From positions 1-43,773 of the forward strand of contig PMHJ01000044.1 of the NCBI GenBank assembly GCA_003158175.1: a stretch of 43,773 nt of DNA. The letters run 5' to 3'. The notes below the pieces were generated by a model. The model did not search any database. It was not told the origin of the DNA and was given only the letters and a program-made list of their open reading frames with translations. This document shows positions 33,201-40,928 of this stretch, piece after piece (position 1 is the first letter of the stretch; the number at the start of each line of letters is the position of its first letter). Position numbers and translations under genes: made by a program. This DNA is from Candidatus Cybelea septentrionalis (lineage in GTDB: Bacteria > Vulcanimicrobiota > Vulcanimicrobiia > Vulcanimicrobiales > Vulcanimicrobiaceae).

Positions 33201-34845
33201 CTTCGCATTGAGCGGAACGCTCGATTCGATCTTGCGGGTAAGCGGTACGCGTGCCCACCCGCAACTGCAAAATATGTTGACGCTGCAATCGCTGCAGCGC
33301 GGCAACCTGATGATCCCGCGCGTCTACGGTGAAATCGATGCAAACCAGCGCTTCGTCATGGTGCGCAACGGCGAACTCGACTTTGCGCGCGGCAAGGCAC
33401 TCCTCACCGCGGAACTCCCGCTTCTTTTCAGTACTTCGGAGATCTCCGTCGGCAGGGGTCCGATAAAAGCATCGCTGACCGCCGATGGCGTCGAGCTCTC
33501 GAACTTCCTCCCACTACTGCCGAAGGCGACGCAGATGACCGGCCGTATCGACGGCAGCGTCGCTGCCGGCGGCACGTTCGATGTGCCGCAGATCGACGGT
33601 TCGCTCGCGCTGCGCGACGGTACGTTTGTCGGGCCGATGGAGAAGTTGCCAATCAGCGGTATCGGCGCCGAACTGGCTCTGCGTGATAACCGCGCGACGC
33701 TGCAAGCGCGCGCAACCGTCGGCGGCGGCTCGCTCAATGCGCAGGGAACGGCGGCGCTCGCGAACTTCCGAGAACCGGCGAGCTCGACTTTTAACATGCA
33801 GGCTCGTGCGGAAAACGTGCGCCTCGACATCCCCGACTATTTTGCGGGCGAGCTCAATGCCAGCGTCGCCGCCGAACGCGGAAGCGCCGGCGCACCGCAG
33901 GTGAGCGGCGAGGTCTCCGTCGCGAACGCGCGCATTCCGCTCAATACGTTTCTCAATCAAAAAGGCGGCGTCAACGAGCGTCCGGCTTTGCCGAATCTTG
34001 CCTTTGCAAGCCTGCAGATCACCGCGGGGAAGAACGTTCGCATTCAGAGCGCCAACGTCGATATCGGCGCGACCGGAGAGGCGACGCTCGGCGGAACGCT
34101 CGACGCGCCGGCCCTGGCGGGCAGCTTCGCTTCGACCGGCGGGTCGATCAACTTCTATCGCAGCTTCAATCTCGAGAGCGGGACCGTGACTTTCCAGCCG
34201 TCCAGCGGGGTCGTTCCGGACGTTGACGCGGTTGCGACGACCTTCGTTTCGAATCCGGCAACCGCGATTCGTCTGCACGTAACGGGTCCGGTCACTAGTA
34301 TGGATCTCGCGCTCGCCTCGGATCCGTCGTATAGCCGCGAGCAAATCCTCGGGTTGCTCGTCGGCGCGCAGCAGTTCGGCGCCGTTCGCGGAGTGAACTC
34401 TACTGGCGGTCAGGGATTTTCGGCGGGCTCGGCCGCGACGCAGTACGCGCTCGGGCAAGTCAATACGCTCTTTACGCGCAACCTGTTGCAGCCGCTCTCG
34501 GCCTCGCTTGCGAGTTCGCTAGGCTTTACGAACGTGCAAATCACGAGCGACCTTCAAACCGGACTGGGTATCAACGCCGTCAAAGCGTTCGGAAAAAACG
34601 TGAACGCCATCTTTGCGCAGACCTTCGGATATCCGAGTACGCAGAGTGTGACCCTCGAGGTCAATCCAAGCGTCGGCACCGGCCTGCGCGGGACTTGGTA
34701 CACGACGAGCGGCCCCACGCTCTTCGTCTTACAACAGCCGCAACTCGTCGGAACGGGCGTGCTGAATCTCAACCCGATGACGCAGCTCCCGCCGCCGACC
34801 GGGACGAACGGTGTTAGCTTTTCGTTCCTAAGAAAGTTTCCGTGA
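30220..34845 (+). CDS. tamB: TamB-like translocation and assembly module protein
   Basis: A 1541-residue envelope protein. A membrane anchor near the N-terminus (YIGLAMALLAIVALALW) leads into very long repeats of beta strands of the AsmA/TamB type. The C-terminal DUF490/TamB domain (last about 300 residues) has GGSINFYRSFNLESGTVTFQPS, DVDAVATTFV, LHVTGPVTSMDLALASDP and YSREQILGLLVG. The last is the recognisable TamB end motif. TamB spans the periplasm and helps insert outer-membrane proteins or move phospholipids between membranes. This indicates a two-membrane cell. ATG 30220 follows GAGG by five bases; an upstream ATG (30193) is weaker. The TamA partner is not in the window. The stop overlaps the next gene (GTGA). 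Confidence 0.93.
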   Translation: MKIGRVRGYIGLAMALLAIVALALWQWKALVRFAVTATAASVGHVALSFDPITLTLDRAVFENVRVTSAQGEPIARIDRITLTYDLRDLLPGGKRLFGLKSVDANSPHVTIVRHADGSYNVPSLRPPANEGRKQLPLILHASVHDGSIDIGNESPNAAADNRHLYVENVQADATISSAARSFYTVALKYGERPRHLYPVRGRGDINPAAGYIDQRWTAPALPIAAAVDFIVNSPSLRLDLGMLRNVDARYFALTDPSGTLSPHLTGSATLAGGRLAITGLAQPMEDLRGPVDIYDDGLLTPRLLASVAGASAQVSGGIYDLRNPRLRIAVRGAGDLGSLRFAFKAARQLPIHGLLRFGLLVEGAAAKPLTWIDLRAPAVTYAAVSLESMSGLVAFDGQRADVIGLSARYRDSDLSVSGRLELQKKRDAIEMLLGARTSTTSLPYLNTMLPEMRLEGVALATADDPKAIALRGLLSGAGPGEALDALFNVDSRGYGSIGPLHLSRNEGSLYARVALDRPHGLAIGLARVRNLAIPGAKATLSATLFGGQANAALGINGVARVESAWGSASAQTRVVSKGGALEGGLFGSLGHEADFGASVAGTLHSPRVAGTVVVAGGHYRSFDVNGNAGFSFAGGTLRVSDAAVALGPLFIGASGTVRNLLNQGTFAPRYDLATELHSSDVSALLAAVQPKAAPFVQGSVDTSLAVQGTGMRPAFSGKLSAPEGAVNGLSFRDFYGRVRGDASALSLTAGRVIVGSTNVALSGRATTHLDANVDVRAPQADLADFNDLFDRGDTFAGIGHLALAARMRGMQIISSSGDASFAGARFHQIAFGNVAANWRRSGGSITTTLSFAGPAGNARASGNVAPAAKAIDMRATASEIDLGTWLPMLGYSVPVTGHLNAQTSISGRYPDVTMSLRAAVSGGTVGRLPVAQFEVSASAAHGRGTIASATLELPSLRTVASGTFGLRETDALALAAHVTSPNIGTFLNEAFGKNFALSGTLDSILRVSGTRAHPQLQNMLTLQSLQRGNLMIPRVYGEIDANQRFVMVRNGELDFARGKALLTAELPLLFSTSEISVGRGPIKASLTADGVELSNFLPLLPKATQMTGRIDGSVAAGGTFDVPQIDGSLALRDGTFVGPMEKLPISGIGAELALRDNRATLQARATVGGGSLNAQGTAALANFREPASSTFNMQARAENVRLDIPDYFAGELNASVAAERGSAGAPQVSGEVSVANARIPLNTFLNQKGGVNERPALPNLAFASLQITAGKNVRIQSANVDIGATGEATLGGTLDAPALAGSFASTGGSINFYRSFNLESGTVTFQPSSGVVPDVDAVATTFVSNPATAIRLHVTGPVTSMDLALASDPSYSREQILGLLVGAQQFGAVRGVNSTGGQGFSAGSAATQYALGQVNTLFTRNLLQPLSASLASSLGFTNVQITSDLQTGLGINAVKAFGKNVNAIFAQTFGYPSTQSVTLEVNPSVGTGLRGTWYTTSGPTLFVLQQPQLVGTGVLNLNPMTQLPPPTGTNGVSFSFLRKFP

Positions 34846-35999
34846 CGCACAGGCCGCAGCGTTCTTCGGCGTGGATTCTCCTCGCGGTGCTGCTGACCGG
34901 CGGCGCGCCCGGGGCGCCGGTCGGCTTCGCCGACCTACCGCAACTGATCGCCGCCCATCCATTGCACGGCGTACTGGCAGCGTACGATCGTGAGATAGCC
35001 GCTCTGCGCAGCACGCAAACGGTGCCCGGTCTCGACGACCCAGCCGGCCGGTCGCGGAGCGGCGCCGCGTCACTGCGCAATCGTTTCGGCGCCGCTCGAT
35101 TACGCGCGCAAGCAATCGCGGCCCGAGATACGCCTCCGGATTTGCTGCAAGAGAATGCGGCGCTCTCAACGATCGTCGCTTTGCGCGGCGCGAGCGAGAG
35201 CGCGGCCTTGCACTATAGCGGCGAGCTCGATCGCGAAGTCACCGCGAGCCTAAGTGCATTCGAGCGCGCAACGGCCCAGCGGACCGGCCGAGCATTGCTC
35301 GCTCGCCGTCAGCAGCTGCGCGAGCAGGAGCTGATGCTTGCGTACGATCTGGCGCGACGGGACGCGCCGCAACGCCTCCTCCTCCGACTCAAGCTCAGCG
35401 AGCTTCATCTCGACGCCGCGACGCGCAAGGCGTTGGAATCGCGGCTCGTTGCCCTTAATGAGCGCGAAGGGGATGCGCTCGCCGCCGGGCGGCGCTGGGA
35501 TACAGCCCTTCTGGGGAACTATCGGCGTCAGTTGCTGGAAGAGGGCGCGACTGCCAACGCGCAGATGGCGGCGCAGTTTCGTGCCAAAGGCGCCGCGAAC
35601 GACGCGATACGTTTGCGCTCGCTCCAAGCCGAATCGAACGCGGCGGCGGCCCTTCCGGACGTTCCCTCGCAACTCGCGCTCTTTCGCTCCAGCTATCGTT
35701 CCGCGGCCGACGCGCAGGCGATCGCCGAAGGCTTCGGCGCTGCGGGCGTCGACCTATCGCGTCGTTTCGGCGAGCTCAGCGACGTCGACCAGCGGTCGCG
35801 CGCGGCGACGGCCGCGCAGATCCAAAGGCTGAACGTCGATCGCCGCAAGCTGTATCGCTCGATCGTGGCGCAGATCGAGCGGATTGCAAATCGGCTCGCC
35901 CGCACGCGCCACCTGACGAAAATCCTGATAGCCGACTCGCGCCCGAAAGGAAGTATCGATCTCACGGCCGCCATCCGAGCCGCGATCACGCCCTTCTAA
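34842..35999 (+). CDS. OmpH/Skp-like periplasmic coiled-coil protein
   Basis: A 385-residue protein starting at GTG 34842, which overlaps the tamB stop by 4 bases. A signal peptide (SSAWILLAVLLTGGAPGAPVG) is followed by FADLPQLIAAHPLHGVLAAYDREI. The strand, helix and His-Pro pattern there matches the start of OmpH/Skp chaperones. The rest is long helical sequence rich in Ala, Arg, Leu and Glu with two similar stretches (near 145-185 and 205-260), so it may be a double or extended Skp-like arm. Skp-type proteins hold unfolded outer-membrane proteins. Coupling to tamB supports a shared role in outer-membrane assembly. The assignment rests on the motif and neighbour, not a search. Confidence 0.7.
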   Translation: MTHRPQRSSAWILLAVLLTGGAPGAPVGFADLPQLIAAHPLHGVLAAYDREIAALRSTQTVPGLDDPAGRSRSGAASLRNRFGAARLRAQAIAARDTPPDLLQENAALSTIVALRGASESAALHYSGELDREVTASLSAFERATAQRTGRALLARRQQLREQELMLAYDLARRDAPQRLLLRLKLSELHLDAATRKALESRLVALNEREGDALAAGRRWDTALLGNYRRQLLEEGATANAQMAAQFRAKGAANDAIRLRSLQAESNAAAALPDVPSQLALFRSSYRSAADAQAIAEGFGAAGVDLSRRFGELSDVDQRSRAATAAQIQRLNVDRRKLYRSIVAQIERIANRLARTRHLTKILIADSRPKGSIDLTAAIRAAITPF

Positions 36000-36014
36000 G
36001 GCTGAGCGAAACAT

Positions 36015-36051
36015 CTTCGGCGTCGGCCCGTAGGTGGAGCGACGACCGAAG
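36015..36051 (+). promoter_or_regulatory. Strong hairpin abutting the Shine-Dalgarno of the S41 gene
   Basis: CTTCGGCGTCG (36015-36025) pairs with CGACG (36040-36044) and CCGAAG (36046-36051), with one bulged A at 36045 and a 14-base loop. The right arm runs into the AAGGAGG Shine-Dalgarno (36049-36055) of the gene at 36060. Eleven base pairs of mostly G-C should be stable. It may end the tamB transcript or hold back translation. No U-run follows. Confidence 0.5.
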
Positions 36052-36059
36052 GAGGTTCG

Positions 36060-37814
36060 ATGGTGCGCTTTGCTAGCTCGCCGGCGCGTACGGCCCGAGT
36101 CGCCTTGACCGTGGCACTTGTCGCGATGACGACGGCGGCCACGCGTCCGAGCGCGAGTTTCACTTCCACGTTGGTGTCGGCTCAGAAGGCATACGATCGC
36201 CAAGATTACCATGCGGCGGCGCTCCACTACGAAGTCGTCGTCCGGGATAATCCGGTAAACCCCGATTATTGGCGAAGCTTGGCGGCTGCCCATTACCTGG
36301 CCGGTGAGTATCGGGAATCGATCCCAGCATACGAGATGGCGCTCCAGCTCCGCCAAGACCAACCCGCCGCCATCGCGTACTTTCTCGCGCGGGCCTACGC
36401 GAAGGCCGGCGATGCCGCCTCGGGAATGCGGTGGCTGCGGCAGGCAATGCAATGGGGCTACGCTAATTTGGAGGACGCGCGCAGCGACGATGCTTTGAGT
36501 GCGCTGCGCAGCCAGCCCGGTTTCAACGATCTTCTTGGCATCGTGGACGCAACGCGTATGACACGCTCGCAAGGCTGGCGCTACGATCTCGCGTTTCTCG
36601 CGCGATGGGCGAAAGCCAAGGCTTATCATCCGTTTCGTACCGAGACCGGCGACCGGCTCGTGTCGAACGCCATCTATACGGAGCCGGAGTTCGACGCCCA
36701 GGTGCGGCACTTGGATCGCGATATCCCCTCGATGTCCGATGTCGAGATCGAACTTGCCATGATGCGCTTGCTTCAGAGCTTGGGCGACGGGCACACCGAA
36801 CTCGCGGGAGGACCGCGCTTAGAATACGCTCGGACGTTGCCCTTGAAGTTCGAACGTTTCCAGGAGGGCCTGTTCGTCACGGCCGTCGATCCTACGTATC
36901 GCAAGCTCTTAGGAGCTCAAGTGCTCGAAATGGACAACCACGGTATCGCCGGGATAATGACGATGGCTGCACCCTACATCAGCCGAGACAACGATTACTG
37001 GCTGAGCGCGGTCGAGCCGTACCGCTTGCGTGCCATTCCGTTTCTGCATGCCTTGGGTATGACGACATTTGACGATCGCGTTAGCCTCCACGTGAGGACC
37101 CTCGACGGGGAGTTAAGCGATGTCTCGGTCCGCACGACCCTGGATCACCCAGACATCTGGAACGATTTACCGAGTCCACAGGGTTGGATCAACCTCTACG
37201 AAGTGTTGGCGAAGTCGCCGCCATCGTATCTAACGCGTACGAACGAACCTTACTGGTTTAGGTACGATCCCTCCGAGAAGGTCGTGTACTTCCAATATAA
37301 CAAAATCGTCAACGCCTCCGCAGAGAGTCTGGCTGCCTTCACGGCGCGGCTAGGTAGCTTCCTAGCTTCGCACGACGTCGACAAGCTCGTCATCGATATG
37401 CGGTGGAACAACGGTGGCGACACGTTCTTAACTCAGCCGCTATTGCGAATGGTAGCGAATGCGGCGGTGAATCGCCCAGGCCATCTCTTTATCATTATCG
37501 GACCGCGCACGTTTTCTGCAGGGGTCAACGCGGCAGCCTATCTCCAACGCGACACGCACGCGCTTTTCGTAGGAGAGCCGACCGGCGGAAAGCCGAATTC
37601 GCCCGGCGATGAAACGTTCTTTACGCTGCCGTACAGCAAGATTGCCGTAAACTTCTCGCACGTCTACTGGGAGAGCGGATGGCCATACGACGCTCGATGG
37701 TCGATAGCACCCGACCTCTACACCCCGCGAACTTTCGCGCAGTACATCGCCGGCGACGATCCGGCGATGGATGCCGTTCTCGGGCTGCTTGATGAATCGA
37801 CGGGCCAGACCTAG
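36060..37814 (+). CDS. Exported TPR-S41 peptidase-like protein
   Basis: A 584-residue protein with a signal-like N-terminus (ARVALTVALVAMTTAA). About two TPR repeats follow (residues 40-130: SAQKAYDRQDYHAAALHYEVV, YWRSLAAAHYLAGEYRES), and then an S41-like C-terminal domain. That domain has LVIDMRWNNGGDTFL, GPRTFSAGVNAAAYL (Ser486 in the place of the catalytic Ser) and FVGEPTGGKPNSPGDE. The S41 core resembles tricorn/CtpA-like proteins, but no PDZ domain is obvious. The catalytic Lys of CtpA-type members is not evident. Tricorn-like members use a Ser-His-Asp set. A perfect AGGAGG lies four bases before ATG 36060. The product is probably periplasmic. Confidence 0.87.
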   Translation: MVRFASSPARTARVALTVALVAMTTAATRPSASFTSTLVSAQKAYDRQDYHAAALHYEVVVRDNPVNPDYWRSLAAAHYLAGEYRESIPAYEMALQLRQDQPAAIAYFLARAYAKAGDAASGMRWLRQAMQWGYANLEDARSDDALSALRSQPGFNDLLGIVDATRMTRSQGWRYDLAFLARWAKAKAYHPFRTETGDRLVSNAIYTEPEFDAQVRHLDRDIPSMSDVEIELAMMRLLQSLGDGHTELAGGPRLEYARTLPLKFERFQEGLFVTAVDPTYRKLLGAQVLEMDNHGIAGIMTMAAPYISRDNDYWLSAVEPYRLRAIPFLHALGMTTFDDRVSLHVRTLDGELSDVSVRTTLDHPDIWNDLPSPQGWINLYEVLAKSPPSYLTRTNEPYWFRYDPSEKVVYFQYNKIVNASAESLAAFTARLGSFLASHDVDKLVIDMRWNNGGDTFLTQPLLRMVANAAVNRPGHLFIIIGPRTFSAGVNAAAYLQRDTHALFVGEPTGGKPNSPGDETFFTLPYSKIAVNFSHVYWESGWPYDARWSIAPDLYTPRTFAQYIAGDDPAMDAVLGLLDESTGQT

Positions 37815-37889
37815 ACGTTCCCCGGAACAGGCTTAGGGTCTTTCGGCGCATAAGAGGCGCACTCTTGAAATTTTAAAGGAGCTAGATAA

Positions 37890-38906
37890 ATGTCGAATCA
37901 TTTTACCGGTCTGAGCCTAGGGCCCCCGCTCGGAGACCAAAGACTCGATCTGTGCGACCTCTACGCCTTTGTGTCGCCCACGGATCCGACGAGGACCGTG
38001 CTTATCCTCAATGCGAATCCCTCGGCCGACGCGCTCCATCCCGATGCCATCTATCGACTCGCCATAGATAACGACGGGGATCTTCTGAACGACATCGCGT
38101 TCAGCTTCGTTTTTTCGAAACCAGAAAACGGTAAGCAGACCGTGGACGTCTTCATGGCAACGGGCGACGACGCTCGCTCGATCGAGGCTGTGGGGGCCAA
38201 GATCTTTGCCGACGTCGACGTGTCCTTTGGCGCAACTCCCAATATCGTGAAATCGGGCGGCTATACGTTTTTTTCGGGCGTTCGCAGCGACGCTTTCTTT
38301 TTTGACTACGACGGCATAAAGAATCTCTTCGATACTAGCGGCGGAAGAAATTTCACGGCGCCCCATTTAGGCGGTAAATCGCCCTGGACCGGTAAGGATT
38401 CGAACACCGAAGCAAATATATTCTCAATGGCGCTGGAGCTTCCAACGCGCGAACTCGGTGGGAGCCCCGCCGTCCGTATCTGGGGGCGCTGCAGCGTCCG
38501 GGGCAAGGACGGTGTGCTCCTTCACGTCGATCGCGCGGGCCATCCATCGGTTAGCAGCTTCTTCAACACCGACGACACGAAACTGGAATATAATGCCAGC
38601 GAACCTGTAAGCGATCGGGCGCGGTGGACCGATCTGTTCGTTCATTTAATGGGACATACCGGTAATTACACGCGGGAAGAGGCACTCGCAGCGATCGACG
38701 CGCACGGTCTACTGCCGGATATGCTGAGCTACGACCCGTCGAAGCCTGCGGCGTATCCCAACGGGCGTATATTCACTGACGACGTCATCAACGACCGCCT
38801 CGCCTTTCTATCCAAGGGAGACATCCCTCCGGACGGCCTAAAACCACACACGGATGTACTAAGCGAGTTCCCGTATTTGGGTACGCCGCATCAAAAAGCT
38901 ACCTAG
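37890..38906 (+). CDS. DUF4331 family protein
   Basis: A 338-residue DUF4331 protein. The opening MSNHFTGLSLGPPLGDQRLD and LCDLYAFVSPTDPTRTVLIL match the family start, and further blocks are YRLAIDNDGDLLNDIAFSF, LALELPT-like FSMALELPTREL and VVRIWGR-like AVRIWGRCSV. No signal peptide is present although many relatives are exported. The biological role of DUF4331 is not known. AAAGGAG stands upstream of ATG 37890, giving a clear start. The 75-base gap before it holds a small GTTCC-CC-GGAAC palindrome and an AT-rich stretch (CTTGAAATTTTAAAG), which is unusual in this GC-rich region and probably part of a promoter. Confidence 0.87.
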   Translation: MSNHFTGLSLGPPLGDQRLDLCDLYAFVSPTDPTRTVLILNANPSADALHPDAIYRLAIDNDGDLLNDIAFSFVFSKPENGKQTVDVFMATGDDARSIEAVGAKIFADVDVSFGATPNIVKSGGYTFFSGVRSDAFFFDYDGIKNLFDTSGGRNFTAPHLGGKSPWTGKDSNTEANIFSMALELPTRELGGSPAVRIWGRCSVRGKDGVLLHVDRAGHPSVSSFFNTDDTKLEYNASEPVSDRARWTDLFVHLMGHTGNYTREEALAAIDAHGLLPDMLSYDPSKPAAYPNGRIFTDDVINDRLAFLSKGDIPPDGLKPHTDVLSEFPYLGTPHQKAT

Positions 38907-38910
38907 GAAG

Positions 38911-39084
38911 TTAAGGGTTCCGCGAGATTTTCTCGAGCGCCTCGGCGGCGTAGCGCCCGCGCCGCCGCCCTTCCTCCGATGCGTGAAGGAACTCGATTTC
39001 TACCTGCGAGTCGGGATGCACGGCGGTGACGATCGCTTCCTCGTCCTCGCCCTTCACGAAAACATGATCACCGAGCCGAATCAC
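38911..39084 (-). CDS. 57-residue acidic SH3-like small protein
   Basis: A GTG at 39084 with GGAG seven bases before it opens 57 codons ending in TAA at 38911. The product starts (M)IRLGDHVFVKGEDEEAIV, continues AVHPDSQVEIEFLHASEE and ends in a basic helix (EGRRRGRYAAEALEKI). The GDxVxVKG...A-x-V pattern resembles small SH3/KOW-like beta barrels. The frame has a good ribosome site and a strongly protein-like composition, so I consider it real. Its stop is four bases from that of the convergent DUF4331 gene. Function unknown. The next small minus-strand gene lies 94 bases upstream. Confidence 0.65.
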   Translation of the reverse strand: MIRLGDHVFVKGEDEEAIVTAVHPDSQVEIEFLHASEEGRRRGRYAAEALEKISRNP

Positions 39085-39178
39085 TGTACAACTCCATAAC
39101 GTCTCCTAAGCAAAGCCTGCTGGTTCAACGGTACCCGAGAGTGGCTATTTTTGGCAATGGTCGACGGCGCATAGAGGA

Positions 39179-39439
39179 CTAAGGTTTCAGCGTTTCTCGG
39201 AGGCGTACGAGGTGATCGAGCACGGCGCACAGGTCGTCGCGGTCGAACGAGCTCAGCAGCATTTGGGTGACTCGCGAAATGTCGAGGATCCCAGGCTCGG
39301 TTCCGGCGCGGCCGAGTCCCTCCGGATCGCGAAAGCCTTTTTCGTCTAAACTGAGTGTGGCGGCTTGGGCCCAAGTCCAAGGTTCCTTCTGCAAACCACT
39401 CCTGATCTCGACTGTAGCGTTCAGATCGCTCGTGCCCAT
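39179..39439 (-). CDS. Small cytoplasmic protein, unknown
   Basis: An 86-residue protein starting at ATG 39439 with AAGGAGG in ideal position; an ATG 11 codons earlier lacks it. The sequence has TVEIRSGLQKEPWTWAQAAT, LSLDEKGFRDPEGLGRAG and a helical end DRDDLCAVLDHLVRLRETL. It is soluble, with one Cys, no signal peptide and no motif I recognise. It is divergent from the alcohol dehydrogenase gene across 145 bases that hold an AT-rich element. It may share a transcript with the 57-residue gene downstream. Confidence 0.7.
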   Translation of the reverse strand: MGTSDLNATVEIRSGLQKEPWTWAQAATLSLDEKGFRDPEGLGRAGTEPGILDISRVTQMLLSSFDRDDLCAVLDHLVRLRETLKP

Positions 39440-39468
39440 GTTGGCCTCCTTGTTAGGGTGTGAATGGT

Positions 39469-39481
39469 GCATATTTTATGC
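39469..39481. promoter_or_regulatory. AT-rich near-palindrome in a divergent promoter region
   Basis: GCATA-TTT-TATGC is an inverted repeat with 5-base arms, the only AT-rich stretch between the 86-residue gene and the alcohol dehydrogenase. On the minus strand it reads CATAAAATATG, giving a TAAAAT -10-like hexamer. It could be a -10 element for the minus gene or an operator. No matching -35 is certain. Confidence 0.35.
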
Positions 39482-39584
39482 GCGTTCTGAATACCTGCGT
39501 CTCCCTGTTGCAACGGGGCCGAAGGAGTAGGATTGCGGGGTCGCGCAGAGCGGACTTTGAAACCAAAAGCAAGGGAGAGATTTG

Positions 39585-40766
39585 ATGGAGGCAGTGGTAC
39601 TCACGAATCCCCGACAGATTAGCATTGAAGAGGTCGCCGAGCCGCAACTCCAGGCTACTACCGACGTGCTTCTCCGGCTGTCATCCACGGCAATTTGCGG
39701 CACCGACCTGCATATCTACGAAGGACGCCTCGGTGGCGGCGAACGGATGGTGATCGGTCATGAACCGCTTGGCGTCGTCGAGCGTGTTGGCAGCGACCTC
39801 GTGAACGTACGGGTCGGCGACCGCGTTACCGTCCCGACGCATATTTGCTGTGGTTTCTGCCCCAACTGCGTACACGGCTATTGGGCGCAGTGCCTCACGA
39901 CCAATCCAGGTAAAGCAGGCGCCGCGTACGGATACCCCGGGATGGGCGGTTACACCGGCGCACAAACTGAGCTCTTGCGTGTCCCGTTTGGAGATGCGAA
40001 TTGCTTGCGGCTGCCCGGCGAGCCCGGCGATTCGTGGGAGCATGACTTCGTCTTGCTCGCCGACGCGTTGCCTACCGCTTTTCACGCGACGGAGCTTACT
40101 CGAGTGCGCGAAGGCGACATCGTTGTGATCTACGGCGCGGGGGCGATCGGACTGCTTGCAACGATGTGCGCGTACATGCGGGGCGCAGCCCAGGTGTTCG
40201 TCGTCGATGCCATTCCGGAGCGCCTCGATAAGGCCGGGGAGCTTGGTGCCGTACCGATCGACATGCGCGAAGGCAATGCGGCCGATTGTATCCTCGAGCA
40301 GCTCGCACGCGAGCGAACCGGGGTCGCGTGGCGGGGTGAAGAGGCGAACCTAGGCGCGACCGTCTGTATCGATGCGATTGGATTTCAGGCGCGAGATCCG
40401 CACGATTACTCCGTGGAAAAGTCGACGGCGGTCATCGACGATCTTGCCCGGATCGTCGCTCCGAAGGGCCGTTTGGGTATTATCGGGGTCTTTCTCGACA
40501 GCGATTCACGCGCGAGAGACGAGGCGGCGCAGCGTGGCGAGTATCTCATCCCCTGGGGTACGCTTTTTAAGAAGGGCGTGACGATCGGTATGGGCCGAGA
40601 CGACGACAAACGCTACAACGGCCACTTACGCGACTCGATCGTCCGCGGACGGATCAAGCCCAGCGCTATCGTCTCACATCGGCTGCCGCTTCGCGATGCC
40701 GCGGACGCATTTGCAAAGTTTGACGAGCGTAGCGACGGCTATATCAAAGTCGTGCTCGAGCCTTGA
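39585..40766 (+). CDS. Zinc-dependent alcohol dehydrogenase (formaldehyde dehydrogenase-like)
   Basis: A 393-residue medium-chain dehydrogenase. Catalytic zinc ligands are in AICGTDLH (Cys38) and GHEPLG (His59, Glu60). The structural-zinc loop is ICCGFCPNCVHGYWAQC (Cys88 or 89, 92, 95, 103). The Rossmann motif is YGAGAIGLLA, and FVVDAIPERLDKAGELGA follows, with an Asp that prefers NAD. The overall layout, with the long insert after the Rossmann fold and FKKGVTIGMG, matches the glutathione-independent formaldehyde dehydrogenase/FdhA-like branch. ATG 39585 is preferred to a TTG one codon earlier; GGGAGA precedes it. It is probably cytoplasmic, oxidising alcohols or aldehydes. Confidence 0.93.
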   Translation: MEAVVLTNPRQISIEEVAEPQLQATTDVLLRLSSTAICGTDLHIYEGRLGGGERMVIGHEPLGVVERVGSDLVNVRVGDRVTVPTHICCGFCPNCVHGYWAQCLTTNPGKAGAAYGYPGMGGYTGAQTELLRVPFGDANCLRLPGEPGDSWEHDFVLLADALPTAFHATELTRVREGDIVVIYGAGAIGLLATMCAYMRGAAQVFVVDAIPERLDKAGELGAVPIDMREGNAADCILEQLARERTGVAWRGEEANLGATVCIDAIGFQARDPHDYSVEKSTAVIDDLARIVAPKGRLGIIGVFLDSDSRARDEAAQRGEYLIPWGTLFKKGVTIGMGRDDDKRYNGHLRDSIVRGRIKPSAIVSHRLPLRDAADAFAKFDERSDGYIKVVLEP

Positions 40767-40894
40767 GAAGCGGCGGCAGCGGAGTCGCAGACTTGGCGCT
40801 TTGTGCTGCCTCAAGCGTTCGCCTACTCACTTTTCTTCCATTAAAACTTCCGAAAAATCAGTTATCCGGAGTCGTCGGCGGGGAAAATATGCCG

Positions 40895-40918
40895 CGCCTT
40901 TGCGATTCGTCGCAGGCG
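40895..40918 (+). promoter_or_regulatory. Hairpin with UUCG loop before the YXWGXW gene
   Basis: CGCCT (40895-40899), bulge TT, GCGA (40902-40905), loop TTCG, then TCGC (40910-40913) and AGGCG (40914-40918). The GGAGG Shine-Dalgarno begins two bases after it. The 162-base gap upstream also contains an AT-rich patch near 40840-40865 (TTAAAACTTCCGAAAAATCA) that likely holds the promoter. Confidence 0.45.
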
Positions 40919-40928
40919 TGGAGGGCGC

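Noticed and set aside
35754..36794. A 346-codon minus-strand frame across the OmpH-like/S41 boundary
   Set aside because: It crosses two supported genes and the hairpin and Shine-Dalgarno between them; no motif was seen.
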